Source of the DNA: Chaetoderma sp. LZ-2023a
Taxonomy: Eukaryota > Mollusca > Caudofoveata > Chaetodermatida > Chaetodermatidae
Direction of reading: 5' to 3'
Assembly (NCBI GenBank): GCA_034401795.1
Contig: CM067367.1
Location: 28,411,916 to 28,475,915, forward strand
DNA: 64,000 nt
Shown: positions 23,792 through 35,254 of the stretch, piece after piece
Numbering within the stretch: position 1 is the stretch's first letter
Layout: the number at the start of each line of letters is the position of its first letter
Program-made: the position numbers and the translations under genes
Notes under the pieces: model-generated
What the model saw: the letters and a program-made list of their open reading frames with translations, nothing else
What the model was told of the DNA's origin: nothing
Databases searched by the model: none

Positions 23792-24080
23792 TTAATTAGC
23801 ATTAAATGTATGGCACTAATAAAGCAGTGCCCTTTCTATAGGGACATGTCCGCTTTGAAGTCAGAAGGAAATATTTCAACTCCTGATTTGCAGCGGTGAT
23901 AAACAGTTTTAACTCTTTATTGTCTCGGTTGCGAAGCAGAAAGCCACACAGCTATTACCTTTCTGACAACGGTTGCGGCGGCTTCAACAATGTTAAGTTT
24001 TTGCATTTAGCTGTGGTTTACAGATTATATCTCTGGATTGCTTCAAAGTATTTGAACAAAACTTGGGTACATACAGTACA
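23792..24080 (+). repeat. Duplicated module C (partial)
   Basis: Repeats the opening of module A from ATTAGCATTAAATGTATGGC to TTGAACAAAACTTGGGTACA, then diverges. No third Ser/Thr exon follows. Confidence 0.7.
23818..23823 (+). terminator. Poly-A signal after Ser/Thr exon copy 2
   Basis: AATAAA 26 bp after the stop codon. The same hexamer exists in the paralogous position of module A (near 21110), where no exon precedes it, so its presence may be incidental. Confidence 0.4.
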
Positions 24081-25022
24081 GCTCAAAGAAACCCTAACAT
24101 TTAAAGCGCGTAAAGCAGGACAAAAGCAGAACAAAAACAAAACCTAAATGGTTTCATGGACGCGTTCTAATCGCCAGTGGCGACAGTCGATGCCGATCCG
24201 ACGCCGATTATTCAGAAGAGTAAGTACAAATGTAATACACGCGGCGAGTACCGTATTATTGTTATTCGTTGCATCAGCGTACTTGATGACCTCGGGACGT
24301 TTTAGGTCATCCGTTGCCTTCCAACCCTAAAACGCAACACAATTTTACAGCAACCATAGACACTTTTCATAGGCGTCGGTTAGTATGGGGTGGGGGAGGG
24401 TGTTGGGGGGTTAGGCGATGTTTCATCGAATGTGAAGTAACACGCGGTCAGACCTCTCTATAGCGACCACCTGTTTTGAGTAGGGGGTGGGTGGGTTGGC
24501 GTCAAAGGAGTGTGGCTCTTTAAGATGGAAGGCATAGCGCTAAATAAAATACCATCCTTTGATCCCTAAAGCTATTTAGCAAGGAACTTGTTTTAATAAA
24601 TTCCTTTTGGCCGTTTTTATGGCCTACATATGTATGTATATTGTGGACGTTATATACGCAGGTTTAGGTGTACAATAATAAGACAGGATTTAACGTTTGT
24701 ACACATGATCATCCGCAGTATAGCGGGGTGGGGCTGAGGTGCGTACTAGTTTTGTTGATAAGGCCTGGTCTGGGTCATGTTTATAAACGGAATTAGCAAA
24801 ACATTAGCCCACAAATAAAGTGTTATATTAGATAATGAAGCCGTATTTAGATTTTTGGGGACCATGGACAAAGAATTAACAGGGGTGGGGGAGCTGGGAC
24901 TGGGGTCGTCCCTCAGAAAATCTTTGAAATGAAATCCAGATGCACTGAGACTGAGAATGCAGTTCTGGTGTGAAATATGGAGCTTCAGTTTGCTGTAAAA
25001 TTATTTTATTTTGTGAATTTTT
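24081..25022. other. Intergenic, no supportable gene
   Basis: GC-richer than its surroundings at 24150-24310, with an ATG at 24148 and a consensus donor GTAAGT near 24211-24226, so a 5' exon is conceivable, but no partner exon or homology was seen. G-rich runs (GGGGTGGGGGAGGG) at 24380-24410 and 24880-24905. Confidence 0.35.
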
Positions 25023-26010
25023 AGCTCGCCTTTACGAGCTCAACTTTTCTTTTTATATCTCATGTTTGATTAATTATACTGAACCCCAACTTGGGCACAC
25101 GCTTCCTTATAATGACACGCCATCACACAATGATCTTGAGGTCAGAAGGTTAATGGTCAATGTCACTGATCTTGGGAGAAATCTGGGGTTTTTTCAACTT
25201 TAACATTTTTCCGTTTAGCTCAACGTTTCTATTTATAGGTCCCTATCTCATATTTGGTTACTCATACTGGACCCAAACTGGGACATCTGCCTCCTTATAA
25301 TACGGCATCACACAATGATGTTGGGGGCAAAGGGTCAAAAGTCATGGTCACTGATACGCATGTCGACAATCTGTCATTCATCGTCCGTCCGTCTACCTTT
25401 GTTTACAAACGCTACTCCTCATTAACCGGGCTTCAGAATGTGTATGCAGAATTTAGATTGTTCAATCTTTGTGCTGAAAATCTTAGATTTTATGAAAAAT
25501 TTACCGGAAATTGTCAAAGCGCCATTCGTCATTAATAGCTTGACAGATTTCAACCCTAGTTGGCTGGACATACCCTATCGTGGTAGGGTCCAGATCATCT
25601 ATATTTTAACAGGTGGATTTTTTGTGAAAATCTTATTTTTTTTAAATGTACCGGAAATTGTAAAAATGCATCTCCACAACTGCTTAGTCGATTCTATCCA
25701 AATTTGGCTGGAAGCATTCTATAGCGGTAGGCTCTAGAATAAATATTCATGATCTTGGTTGGTCGATTTTTTGGGTGGGCATTTGGATTTTTTTTTAATT
25801 TTCAAGAACCATTGAAAACTCCTTGATTGATTGAGTGGCCCGATTTCAACGAAACTTGGGTGGAATGATCTTATCAACATATCAAACGAGAATTTTGATT
25901 GTTCAATTTTTTTGGTGGGCATCTTTGATTTTTCGAAAATCATCCATCATGTCTACCCGTATTTAGCCTAAATGCAAATGGTTCAAATGCCCATGTGAGC
26001 ATTACATACC
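25023..26010 (+). repeat. Diverged Helentron-like repeat
   Basis: Opens TTTTTAGCTCGCCTTTACGA and closes near CCATGTGAGCATTACATACC. Units repeat CTTCCTTATAATGACACGCC/CCTCCTTATAATACGGCATC and later ATCTTAGATTTTATGAAAAA with TTTACCGGAAATTGT. The typical GGCCC hairpin is lost. Confidence 0.45.
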
Positions 26011-26170
26011 ATTGTCCTCCGGTTGATAAGGGTATTGATAAGCCTTCTATATTTATTTTTTGTTTGAAGTCAAGATTGGTGGTTCATTGCAAGCTTTATA
26101 GTTCATTGCAAAATCGTAAAGTCCAGCTTCATGGTTGCATTGCAACCACATTACTGGTTATAATTAGCAT

Positions 26171-26340
26171 TGTTGCCTAAACGGGGTTAACGTCAGTAGT
26201 CCGACAGCTCAGTGGTCCGACTGCCTAGTAGTCCAACAACCCAGTAGTCCAATAGCCCAACAGTCCGACAGCCTAGTAGTCCGACAACCCAGTAGTCAGA
26301 TAGCCTAACAGTCCGACAATAGAAATTTAATAGTCGATAA
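26171..26340 (+). repeat. Left arm of an inverted minisatellite pair
   Basis: Repeated AGTAGTCCGACAGCC/AACCCAGTAGTCCGACAACC words, preceded by TGTTGCCTAAACGGGGTTAA. The complementary words occur in the opposite orientation at 31995-32254, which ends CGGGGTGTCCCCGCCGAAAC. The two arms could be terminal repeats of a 6-kb element. Confidence 0.65.
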
Positions 26341-26628
26341 TGTGGTTCAACTGATCCGGACTAGGCCTATTACTGTGACATGGTATGCAATGCAGTGCAT
26401 AATAATGGTGCGTGTACATGCGCACACACGGACAAATGTATACGTACGCACGCACGCATGCACGCACTCACTAACGCCCGCACACGAAATATGTAGGGCT
26501 AGTGTTATTGTACGTTATGTTATACTAAAGCATAGGCGGACTGACCAAAGAAATAATAGGTTTCTTCCAAATCTCATAGTCAACATACGGAGATGAAGTG
26601 TCGTTAATATACTTAAAGAAAATAAGTT

Positions 26629-26814
26629 ATGGAAGATGGACGGATCAACGTATTGAAAAATGATTTAAAAAAACCAAGACATCAGTATTACACTGACGGA
26701 TATTGGCTGAAATCTTGCCATCGTGTGCTTCGAAATTCAAATCTAGCTTTGTATCAAGATCACAATTACTTTGACCTCAAAAGTCTGAATGACTGCGATG
26801 TTCCCGCGGGTTGA
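26629..26814 (+). CDS. Possible orphan exon or gene fragment, unknown function
   Basis: Frame from an ATG gives a mixed-composition 61-residue peptide (motifs RHQYYTDGYWLKSCHRVLRN and YQDHNYFDLKSLNDCDVPAG) that looks like real protein instead of translated repeat: it is not low complexity and belongs to no repeat family seen elsewhere in the window. It ends TTCCCGCGG|GTTGAGG, where GT could be a weak donor, before the in-frame stop. I do not recognise the family. It lies between the inverted minisatellite arms at 26171 and 32254. A chance ORF is possible. Confidence 0.35.
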   Translation: MEDGRINVLKNDLKKPRHQYYTDGYWLKSCHRVLRNSNLALYQDHNYFDLKSLNDCDVPAG

Positions 26815-26939
26815 GGTAACTATATGACGATGCTTAGTTCCAATACTTTTGCCAATTCTGAAACAAAGGCCAGATGCGCTGCTGATTCCTTAGACAAAAA
26901 AAAAGAAGAAAAAAAAGAGCAGAACCAAGCTGTTAAAGT

Positions 26940-27250
26940 CTGAATTTTAAACAAATATTACAATGTCCGTGACCTCTAACCTCAATAGCATTCCACTTGA
27001 CATAGGTAACCATGTTCCCAAGTTAAATTCAAGTAGAGTGAACCAATCCGGAAATATAAGACAATATGTTGAGCCAAAGCAAAAACTTGAGCATAAAAAA
27101 ATTGAGTTTTATACCAAAGTCACAGTGACCTTGAACTTTGACCTCATTGTGCTCCATACACCTGATATAAGGAAGCATGTGTCCAAGTTTAGTCCTACTC
27201 GGGTGAACTGATCTGGAGATATAAACGTAATCGAGAGTAGACTCTGACAA

Positions 27251-27295
<45 letters not shown>

Positions 27296-27300
27296 TGGCA
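26940..27300 (+). repeat. Dispersed repeat fragment ending in a CAGA microsatellite
   Basis: Contains GTCACAGTGACCTTGAACTT and CCAAGTTTAGTCCTACTCGG phrases related to the GGTCAnnnTGACC-bearing modules, then (CAGA)n at about 27254-27294. No coding. Confidence 0.55.
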
Positions 27301-27357
27301 TAATGGGACCCGTCGATATATTGGCAAAACTTCTAATTTTCGCCAATAATAAATGAC

Positions 27358-28031
27358 TTCTAACAAGATGGCTAAGGGGCCTATATCGACATTTCAAACT
27401 AGAAAAGACAGGTTCTACAAAACACTCTAGAATTCTAAGAAATGCAACAGTTATGGCCAGGAATAAAAATTTAGCCTACGGTAATTTTCAAAGTACATAT
27501 TGTGCCTATTATACTCCTATTTTAGGAGTAATATTTAAGCAATTTCCTGGAAATCGGTTGAAATAAATTTCTCTTTAGGGGTGTTGATTGAAATATACCA
27601 CACTATGATCGTTACACACAAGTCTCACTGAAATTAGGGGATAGATAAAGGAGGCATAGTATTTTATTTAATTTAAAGGATTTCGTGAGCACTTTTGGGA
27701 AAATCCAAAAAACATCGATCAATCAAAATTATTAATAGAGGTCCTACCGAAATAAGATCCTTCCGCCAAAATTTGATTAAAATTTGTGGAGTGTTTTATG
27801 AGGCGATATGTTTTTAAGGATTTCCTGTTATAGAGCCCACCGCAATACTAACTCGCGATTTAGGTGGTACGTTTTAAGAGCTCCGGGAAATTGTCGGAAA
27901 ATCAAACATGACCACCAAAAAAATTGATCAATCAAAATTCTCGTTTGATATGTTAAAGCCTACCGATGGATGGACGTTGAACGTTAGATGGGCGGTCGCC
28001 ATGCCATAATCTTTCAGGTCAGCTGAGCTAA
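27358..28031 (-). mobile_element. Helentron-like repeat on the minus strand
   Basis: Read on the minus strand it starts TATTAGCTCAGCTGACCTGA near 28031 and ends around GGCCCCTTAGCCATCTTGTT near 27358-27380, consistent with the start and 3' hairpin of the family. The interior carries TTTGGTGGTCATGTTTGATT-like units. It is the only clear minus-oriented copy noted. Confidence 0.45.
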
Positions 28032-28265
28032 TAATATGCTCCTAGAAAATCTTAGAGCAAAGACGTTGGGAAATGTTTTAAGTTATGCCCATAAGCTAGT
28101 TAATGGGCGATATAATGAGTATCTACTAAGTTACAGGCTTTCAAATGCAAAAGCGGTTTAGATGCGACATATGCAGCCTTGGTAAAATGTCACAAATTTA
28201 ACAGGTCGACCAACCGACAGACAGACAGACGGGTAGATGTATACCTGCTGCGGAATCGCAATTAA

Positions 28266-28278
28266 AAATTGTCCGATG

Positions 28279-28337
<59 letters not shown>

Positions 28338-28646
28338 CACTACTTGCTGTTGCTGCTGCTGCTACTTCTGCTGGCGGTGACGCTGACGGTGTTAGCGGTG
28401 ATTCTCTTGGTGGTGGTGGCTGTGTGTGTTGGTGGTGGTAGCGGTTGTTGTTGTTGTTGTTGTTGTTATTGGTGGTGGTGGTGGTGGTGGTGGTGGTGGT
28501 GGTGGTGGTGGCGGCGGCGGTCGTGGTGGTTGTGGTGGTGGTGGTGGTGATGGCGGCTGTGGTGGTGGTTGTATTGTTCGCGGTAGTGGTGAGGGTAGTT
28601 GTGATTGTGGTGGTAGTGGTAGTGGTAGTGGCGGAAATGATGGCGA

Positions 28647-28677
<31 letters not shown>

Positions 28678-28770
28678 GTGCTGTGGATGATGATGATGGA
28701 GAGGTGGAAGAAGAGGGTGATGAAGGGGAGGAGGATGGTGGTGGTGGTGCCAGTCCTGGTGACGATGATG
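28266..28770. repeat. Compound trinucleotide repeat block
   Basis: Successive tracts of TAC, TGC, GGT, TTG, GGT/GGC, AGT-GGT and ATG. Long open frames exist on both strands (up to 203 codons) because tri-nucleotide tracts lack stops; they encode homopolymers such as poly-T, poly-H or poly-V and are not genes. Confidence 0.95.
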
Positions 28771-28785
28771 ATGATGACGATTTTT

Positions 28786-31086
28786 AGCTCGCCTGGCCTG
28801 AAAAGCCAAGTGAGCTTATGAGTTATGTCGTGTCGAACGTCCGTCGTGTGTCCGTCGTCCGTCCATCAACTTTTTCCTTTAAACGACTTCTCAAGAAACG
28901 ATGGGCCAATTTCAATTATATTTGGCAGGAAGCATCCTTAGGGCATTGAGATCCAAGTTTGTTCAAATGAAGCCGATCGGCCAATTAGGTCGACGACCAT
29001 CTTGGATTTTATCCGATTTCTAGAAAAATCTTCTCCGAAACCGCTTGAGGAATTGAAGGAACCCTCATGAAATATGATCTAGGGCAAGAGCTCAACCAAG
29101 TTTGCTCAAGGGAACTTAATTGGTCAAATGATTCGACGGCCACTTTGGGTGACCTAGTTTTAGTGAAAATAACTTCTTCTCCAGAACCGCTGAAGGGATC
29201 AGGCCCAGATTTGGCAGATATTATTAGGGCCAGTAAGGTTTGTTCAAGGGAAGTTGATCAGTCAAAAAACATGGCCGCCGTGGGCTAATAAAAATATAGG
29301 ATGTTTGGCGGCCATATTCGATTTTTTTATTTGATGGATTTTGAGGCCGAAATTGGTTTTATATAGGTTTTTGGGTATTCTGATCTCAAATTTGTAATTT
29401 TCGAAACTGTCGGATGAATGGTTTGGCGGCCATCCTGGATCATTTTCCCGCCAAAAGCTCCCATACTAAAGCAATGGGAAATTTAAAATATCTACTCGAG
29501 AACTACTAGGCCGATTTCAATTATATTTGGCATGAAGTATCGTTAAGGCGTAGAGATTCAAGCTTGTTCAAACGAACCCGATCAACCAATTTGGCCGGCG
29601 ACCATCTTGGATTTCGGCCAATTTTTAGAAATGTCTTTAAAAATCTTCTTCTCCAAAACCGTTTGAGGGATCGATTCACAACTCACGAAATATGATCTGG
29701 GCCATGAGCTGAACCAAGTTTGTTCAAGCGAACTTGATTAACCATATGGTTCAGCGGCCATTTTAGATGACTTAGTTTTCGCAAAAACAACTTCTTCCCC
29801 AGAACCGCTGAAGCGATCAGGCCGAAATTTGTGATATATAATTAGCGACTATTAACGTTTGTTCAAGAGAAGTTGATTCGTCAAAAAAACATGGCCGCGG
29901 TGGACCAATCAGAAGATAGTGTGTTTGGCAGCCATATTGGATTTTTTTATTTGATGGATTTTGAGGCCGAAATTCGGTTTATATAGGTTTTTGGATATTC
30001 TGATCTCAAATTTGCAATTTTCGAAACTGTTGGATAAACGGTTTGGCAGCCATCTCAGATAATTTTCCCGCCAAAAGCTCCCATATTAAAGCAATGGGAA
30101 ATTTAAAATGTCTTCTCGAGAACTGCTGGACCGATTTGAATTATATATGGCAGGAAGCATCCCTATGGCTTAGAGATTTCATTTTGTTCAAACGAAGCCG
30201 ATCGGCCAATTTGGCCGGTGGCCATCTTGGATTTCGCCCAATTTTTAGAAATGTCTTTAAAAATCCTCTTCAAAACCGTTTGAGGGATCAATTCAAACCT
30301 CATGTAATATGATCTAGGGCAAGAGCTCACTCAGGTTTGTTCAACGGAACTTGATTGACCAAATGATTCAGCGGCCATCTTGGATGCCCTCGTTTTCGCA
30401 AAAACAATTTCTTCACCAGAACTTCCCCGGAAATTTGTGATATATGATTAGGGACTAATTTTTATTTGATTGATTTTGAGACCGAAATTGGTTTTATCTA
30501 TGTTTGTGCGTATTGTGATTTCAAAATTGCCATTTTCAAGACTGTCGGATAAACGGTTTAGCGACCATCTTGGATCATTTACCCGCCAAAATCTCCCATT
30601 CTCGAGCAATGGGAAATTTAAAATGTATTTTCATGACATGTTGGATTTTGGTCGATTTTTAGAAATGTCTTTAAAGATCTTCTCCAAAATCGTTTGGGGG
30701 ATCAATTCAAAACGCATGAAATATCATCTAGGACAAGAGCTGCACCAAGTTTGTTCAAGGGAGCTTGATTAGCCAAATGGATTGGCGGCCATCTTGGATG
30801 ACCTATTTTTTGCCAAAACAACTCCAGAACCACTGAGCGGATTGGGCCGAAATTTGGGAGATGTGATTAGGCACTGAGTGCCATTAAAGTGTGTTCAAGG
30901 GAAGGAGCTTACTCAGAAACATGGCAGAATGGACCAATCAAAATGTAGCGTGTTTGGCGGCCATATTGGACTTGCAAAAATGTCCACAAACTCGTTTAAA
31001 AGACTACTCCTAAACCACCCACCAACAATTTTAACAAAAATGCACAGTGCTCCAGGTGAGCAACACAGGCCCCTTGGGCCTCCTGT
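28786..31086 (+). mobile_element. Helentron-like element with about 615-bp tandem core
   Basis: 5' AGCTCGCCTGGCCTGAAAAG pairs locally with GTGAGCT; 3' end is CCAGGTGAGCAACACAGGCC, CCTTGGGCCTCCTGTTT. The core phrase (CTCGAGAACTACTAGGCCGA and GATTTCAATTATATTTGGCA) starts at about 28884, 29495 and 30110, a period near 615 bp, each unit also carrying CAAGTTTGTTCAA, CGGCCATCTTGGAT and ATGGCCGCGGTGGACCAATC. This is the cleanest complete copy in the window. It lies immediately downstream of the trinucleotide block and inside the pair of inverted minisatellite arms. Confidence 0.7.
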
Positions 31087-31302
31087 TTATGTTATAATTG
31101 GGAGGGTGCAATGATAATGGCGGAAGATTATTCAATTTAGGATGTTGTTTCCCGTTTTCGAAATCTTAAAATAATCTTTATATTTATTTCTCCATAACCG
31201 ACCATCTGACACCTGCATCTTTAATTGTTTTAAACGATCCACACTAAATATTAGCTGTCTCTATTTATGCCCAAGCATGATAACCACACCACTCCTCGGC
31301 GC

Positions 31303-31340
<38 letters not shown>

Positions 31341-31994
31341 CAGTCCGCATCTGTATAAAAAACTGCTGGTCCGGTTCGGCTCATCTTTAACACGAGGAAG
31401 GACATTGCCGTGCAGCAGGATTCCCAGACTTTGGCCGTGATCCGGATAAAAATCCCGGAGCCATATCAGATCAAATTCTGGATAGATGCATATCTTGAAA
31501 ATTACTGATACGATTTTGCTCAGATTTTAACGCAACAAAGTGTGAGACCATACACTAAGATTCCACAACTTTTGGCGTGTTCTGTAAAAATCAGAGAAAT
31601 CTAACAGAAATGTGGATAATTCAAAAACACTTCTATCAATCTAACCAAAACATGGGGGGTGGAAGGAGGGGGCGAGGGTCTGAAATCTCCGATTCCTCTT
31701 GTTGTAAGCTGTAGTCCGCTCTTGCTCCAACCCAAACCCTCCATCCATCTATCCATCCATTTATCCAAACAGATCATGATCGGATCAAATGCTGGTTCTA
31801 TTGCTGTTATTGTTGTTTGCATGCCCTTCACTCATTTGTATAGTGTCCAAGACTGCTTTGTTTGATAAAGGCTGCGGTAATATATAGGTCTATAATATAA
31901 AACATTTAGGTATTTCCGATGACGACGTGCCATTCTTATCCTACTTCAACATCTGCACGGTTTTAAGACAATTGCACCGTCTGATAAAATTACT
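31087..31994 (+). repeat. Dispersed repeat R (copy 1) with GT microsatellite
   Basis: GT microsatellite at about 31302-31336, then a unit with ACTGCTGGTCCGGTT, TTTGGCCGTGATCCGG, ACCATACACTAAGATTCCAC and GGGCGAGGGTCTG. Two further copies at 39455-39770 and 41090-41345 share these words in the same order. No coding; function unknown. Confidence 0.65.
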
Positions 31995-32254
31995 AATGTC
32001 GGACTACTGGGTTGTCGGACTACTGAATTTGTAAATTTTCTGTTTGTCGGACTGTTGGGCTGGCTGACTACTGGGTATAATTATCGGACTATTGGGATGT
32101 CGGACTAGTGAGCTATTGGACTAGTGAGTAAATTTGTCGAACTATTGGACTGTCGGACTAATCGGTTGTCGAACTAGTGTGTAAAATTGTCGGACTATTG
32201 TGTTGTCCGACTACTGGGCTGTTGGACTAGCGGGGTGTCCCCGCCGAAACAACA
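31995..32254 (-). repeat. Right arm of the inverted minisatellite pair
   Basis: Words TGTCGGACTACTGGGTTGTC and AATTGTCGGACTATTG are the reverse complement of the left-arm unit at 26171-26340. It ends GGGGTGTCCCCGCCGAAAC, resembling the inverted GTTGCCTAAACGGGG at the left arm. Confidence 0.65.
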
Positions 32255-32434
32255 CCAAACAGCTATAAAACAATTTTGCCAGAAACCTCCATGATACAGT
32301 TGATGGGGTGGGGTGTGGGGGTGGGGTGTGGGCAGGGGAACAATGCCAACAAGACCGTGAATAGTCACGGCAGTGGATAAATTCTTTTATTCAGTTTGTT
32401 TGATATATAATCTAACCTAACAACCAATTTTCAG

Positions 32435-32641
32435 GGTCCATTTACCTAGGGAGGGCTCTTGAGACGACCAACAAAACATCTCAAAAGATGGCTGACACAG
32501 ATGAGAAGAGAATTGGAGACCATTGAAATACCAACAGATTTGCAGCCATCATTTCACATCTGCATGCTTTGAAGGCGGAGCTAGAGAATGTAGAAGACTG
32601 ACTTGTGATGCAGTTCCGACTTTCCAGCTCATCTTAAACAG
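32435..32641 (+). pseudogene. THAP-domain exon of a decayed THAP9/P-element gene
   Basis: Between acceptor ACCAATTTTCAG and donor AACAG|GTTTG the exon encodes the second half of a THAP zinc-coordinating DNA-binding domain: PTKHLKRWLTQMRRE (the helix with conserved Trp), SFHIC, then after a one-base frame change CFEGGARECRRL and the diagnostic AVPT near the end. An in-frame TAG near the 5' end and the frameshift make it non-functional. THAP domains in P elements bind the transposon ends; the partner transposase lies 2.6 kb downstream at 35255. The first THAP exon (C..C) was not found upstream. Confidence 0.65.
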
Positions 32642-35254
32642 GTTTGACCCCTTAATAATTCAATGAATATATACAACTTGTATTATTTCGCAACGTTTTG
32701 TTGATACTTTTTGTGTCACCTTTGAAGCAGAAGCGAAGCATAAGTATCACTTTTCCTATTTCCGTTAAGTTTCACGTTTAGGACTTTGGTTTGGCTTTTA
32801 TTTCGGGATTGGTTAAGCTTACATCGGAACTAGCAATGAATACTTGCATGTGTACAGTCAGGAATCAGTGTGAGAGTTAAGTAGTTCGGTCTAGGCCACT
32901 GTGACCTTGATGCAAAACCTGGGTCTTTAGTCGTTACGTTTTTTGCATTTAACATTAACCCTTTAACACTCAAGCCAAAGCTACCTCTGTAATGTACTGG
33001 CCTTCAGAGTTGTCCATTTGCACACGAAAACAAGGCTATTTTTTATATTGAAAGTTTGTCACAGGAGTGGTTGGCTCGATAACATCTAACCAGACATTCC
33101 ATTTAAAAACTTTCAAAAAATAATGATTAATCTGTTGGTCTGCATATGGACGTTTTCTATGACAATATTGACAATTTAATGATATTAAATTTGCATATAT
33201 GGTTGCCTATGATGCTAGTCCATCCCATTTATGGCAATTTTAGCATGAATGAGAAAGCACGGGAAATCCAGATTGCAGTTTAAGACCCCTAAATTACGGA
33301 TGTGGTCACTGAAACCTAAAAAATGTAGATGCCATGAGAAACACTGATCCTTACCTCGAGTTCTCTGTGTGCACTCTTTAAGGAGACGATTAATTTAATG
33401 GTCAAGTGCTTGCTGAACTCGATACGGATATTAGCCTTCGTGCATCTTTTATATATATGCTTATTATAGTGTCATCAACATGGCATATTGCAACCAGAAT
33501 AAGTCCTCTATTTATTATAACAAATGAATTTGATGGGAGCTGAGGTGTTTATAGACTGCAAGGACAGACATGACATTTAATTCCAAGGAACACATGTTAA
33601 CTCTTTTTAAGGCTTTCATGATTTTCAGCTGTCTTTGAGGCTTAACATTAACTTTGATAAGTTACTAGGTGCTGAGCGGGTATAGTGATCAGTAAATTCT
33701 ACAAGCCCTAGTGACTACAAGCCATGCTTGAACTTTAGCAATTCTACTCTAAGATTATTCAGTTTGCTTTTATATTATAACTGGATAAATTGTGGATTTT
33801 AGAACAGTGCTGCTGAAAACTGTTTCTGCTATGTAGCAGCACTGTTTTAAAAAACATTCCATTTTCCTATCATATTCAACATTCAAAAAACATTCGGAAA
33901 ACTTGATCTGGGTAAAGAGTTGAAGCGAGTTTATTCAAAAGAAGCTGATTAGTTGGATTGCTTGGTGGCCATCCTGGATAGCTGAGGTGTCGCAAAAATT
34001 ATTTCTACAAAACCGCTGAACTGATCAGGCCAAAATCTGGGAAATGTAATTTAAGGGCTAACATGACTACGGGTTTGGTGGCCATCTTGAATTCTTTCCC
34101 GCCAAAACTCCTATAGGAAAACAATTGGAAACTTTAAATGTCTTCTCAGGAATGACCTGATTGATTTCAACAAAATATGTCAGGACGCATCAAACTCTAC
34201 ATAACACTAAGCACAGGTAGCTTATTTTTTCTTACGCATTAATAGGTAAGTACTAATCTTACTGACACGTTGAATGACAGGGTTTATATAAAATCCAAGT
34301 TTTTGCATAAATTATATTCCGCTTTGACGTGTATGTGTTAGTATGGGATTGTTGCCTTAAATGTCTGATTTACATGTAATGTGCATATTCACACCAGAAT
34401 GCTTGAAAATAAAATTGTTGAAAAAAATTAAATTGTATACTGTTAGAAGCTCAAATTATGTGACTAGATGTAATGGAACAAAATAAATCTTAGCCATCAT
34501 GATGATTTCATTCCATATATAGATAAATATTTTTTAGTCGTGTATTTGAATTAGCGACCATTGTCTGTAATTAAATTTCACAACTAAAAAAATTATATTA
34601 AGTTATCTGAAATTAAATCATGTGTTAAGATTTATTTAAATACATTATATCTATGTACACAATTTAAGTATTTTTGAAACTTTACGACTGGAATGACTGG
34701 CTCGATAAGACGATAACCGAGCCTGTCATTACAGTTGTAAAATCTCAAAAATATTCTGTTGGTCTGCAACTGGACTGAAATCTGAAGACTGAACTGGACT
34801 CATATCTTGTAGCGCGTGCATTACATCTACTAGGTGCTTGATAGTCGCAGCTCGTCTCTCCCAAGGGGCATTGGCTGTAGTGGTTCAACTCCACTGGGTG
34901 TCAGAAAACAAAGCATGTTACACAAGACATTCTCTCATGTCTCTTTCTCATCTCTCCTCTCTAGTTGTAATGTAAAATGAAAATGACAGCCACGCCACAA
35001 TGTACACATCAATTTTTCAATTGATACATTTTGTACAAATAAATGAGCCATACCGGGGGATGAAATGCTAAATTAGTTATGGAAAAGTCTGGAATTTCTG
35101 CAGAAGGCATACAATATGAACATCATTCTCGTGAGGAAAGCAGTCATATTTAAATGTTGTGTTTTACTGATGTCTCATTATGCGATGATGAGTAAGTAAG
35201 TAGACTTATTGTCATCATTGGCATTGTGTGAATGAATTGTCTGTTATATTTCAG
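32642..35254 (+). other. Intron-like interval inside the THAP9-like gene
   Basis: Holds dispersed elements: a MITE-like TTAACCCTTTAACACTCAAG start at about 32947 with a diverged H2 hairpin (33041-33130), a fragment of the Helentron-like core (about 33900-34200, GGTGGCCATCTTGAATTC), and an H2 hairpin at 34670-34755. No exon recognised. Confidence 0.5.
34670..34755. repeat. H2 palindromic MITE core
   Basis: ATTTTTGAAACTTTACGACTGG, AATGACTGGCTCGAT and the inverted CGAGCCTGTCATTACAG, TTGTAAAATCTCAAAAAT form a near-perfect hairpin of about 35-bp arms. Confidence 0.75.

Noticed and set aside
24148-24226. Possible first exon with ATG and GTAAGT donor
   Set aside because: A single consensus donor near an ATG is expected by chance in 64 kb; no downstream exon or homology was found.
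28198-28809. 203-codon open frame on the minus strand and companions on the plus strand
   Set aside because: It translates trinucleotide repeats into runs of Thr, Asn, Ser and His; such tracts lack stops by construction.
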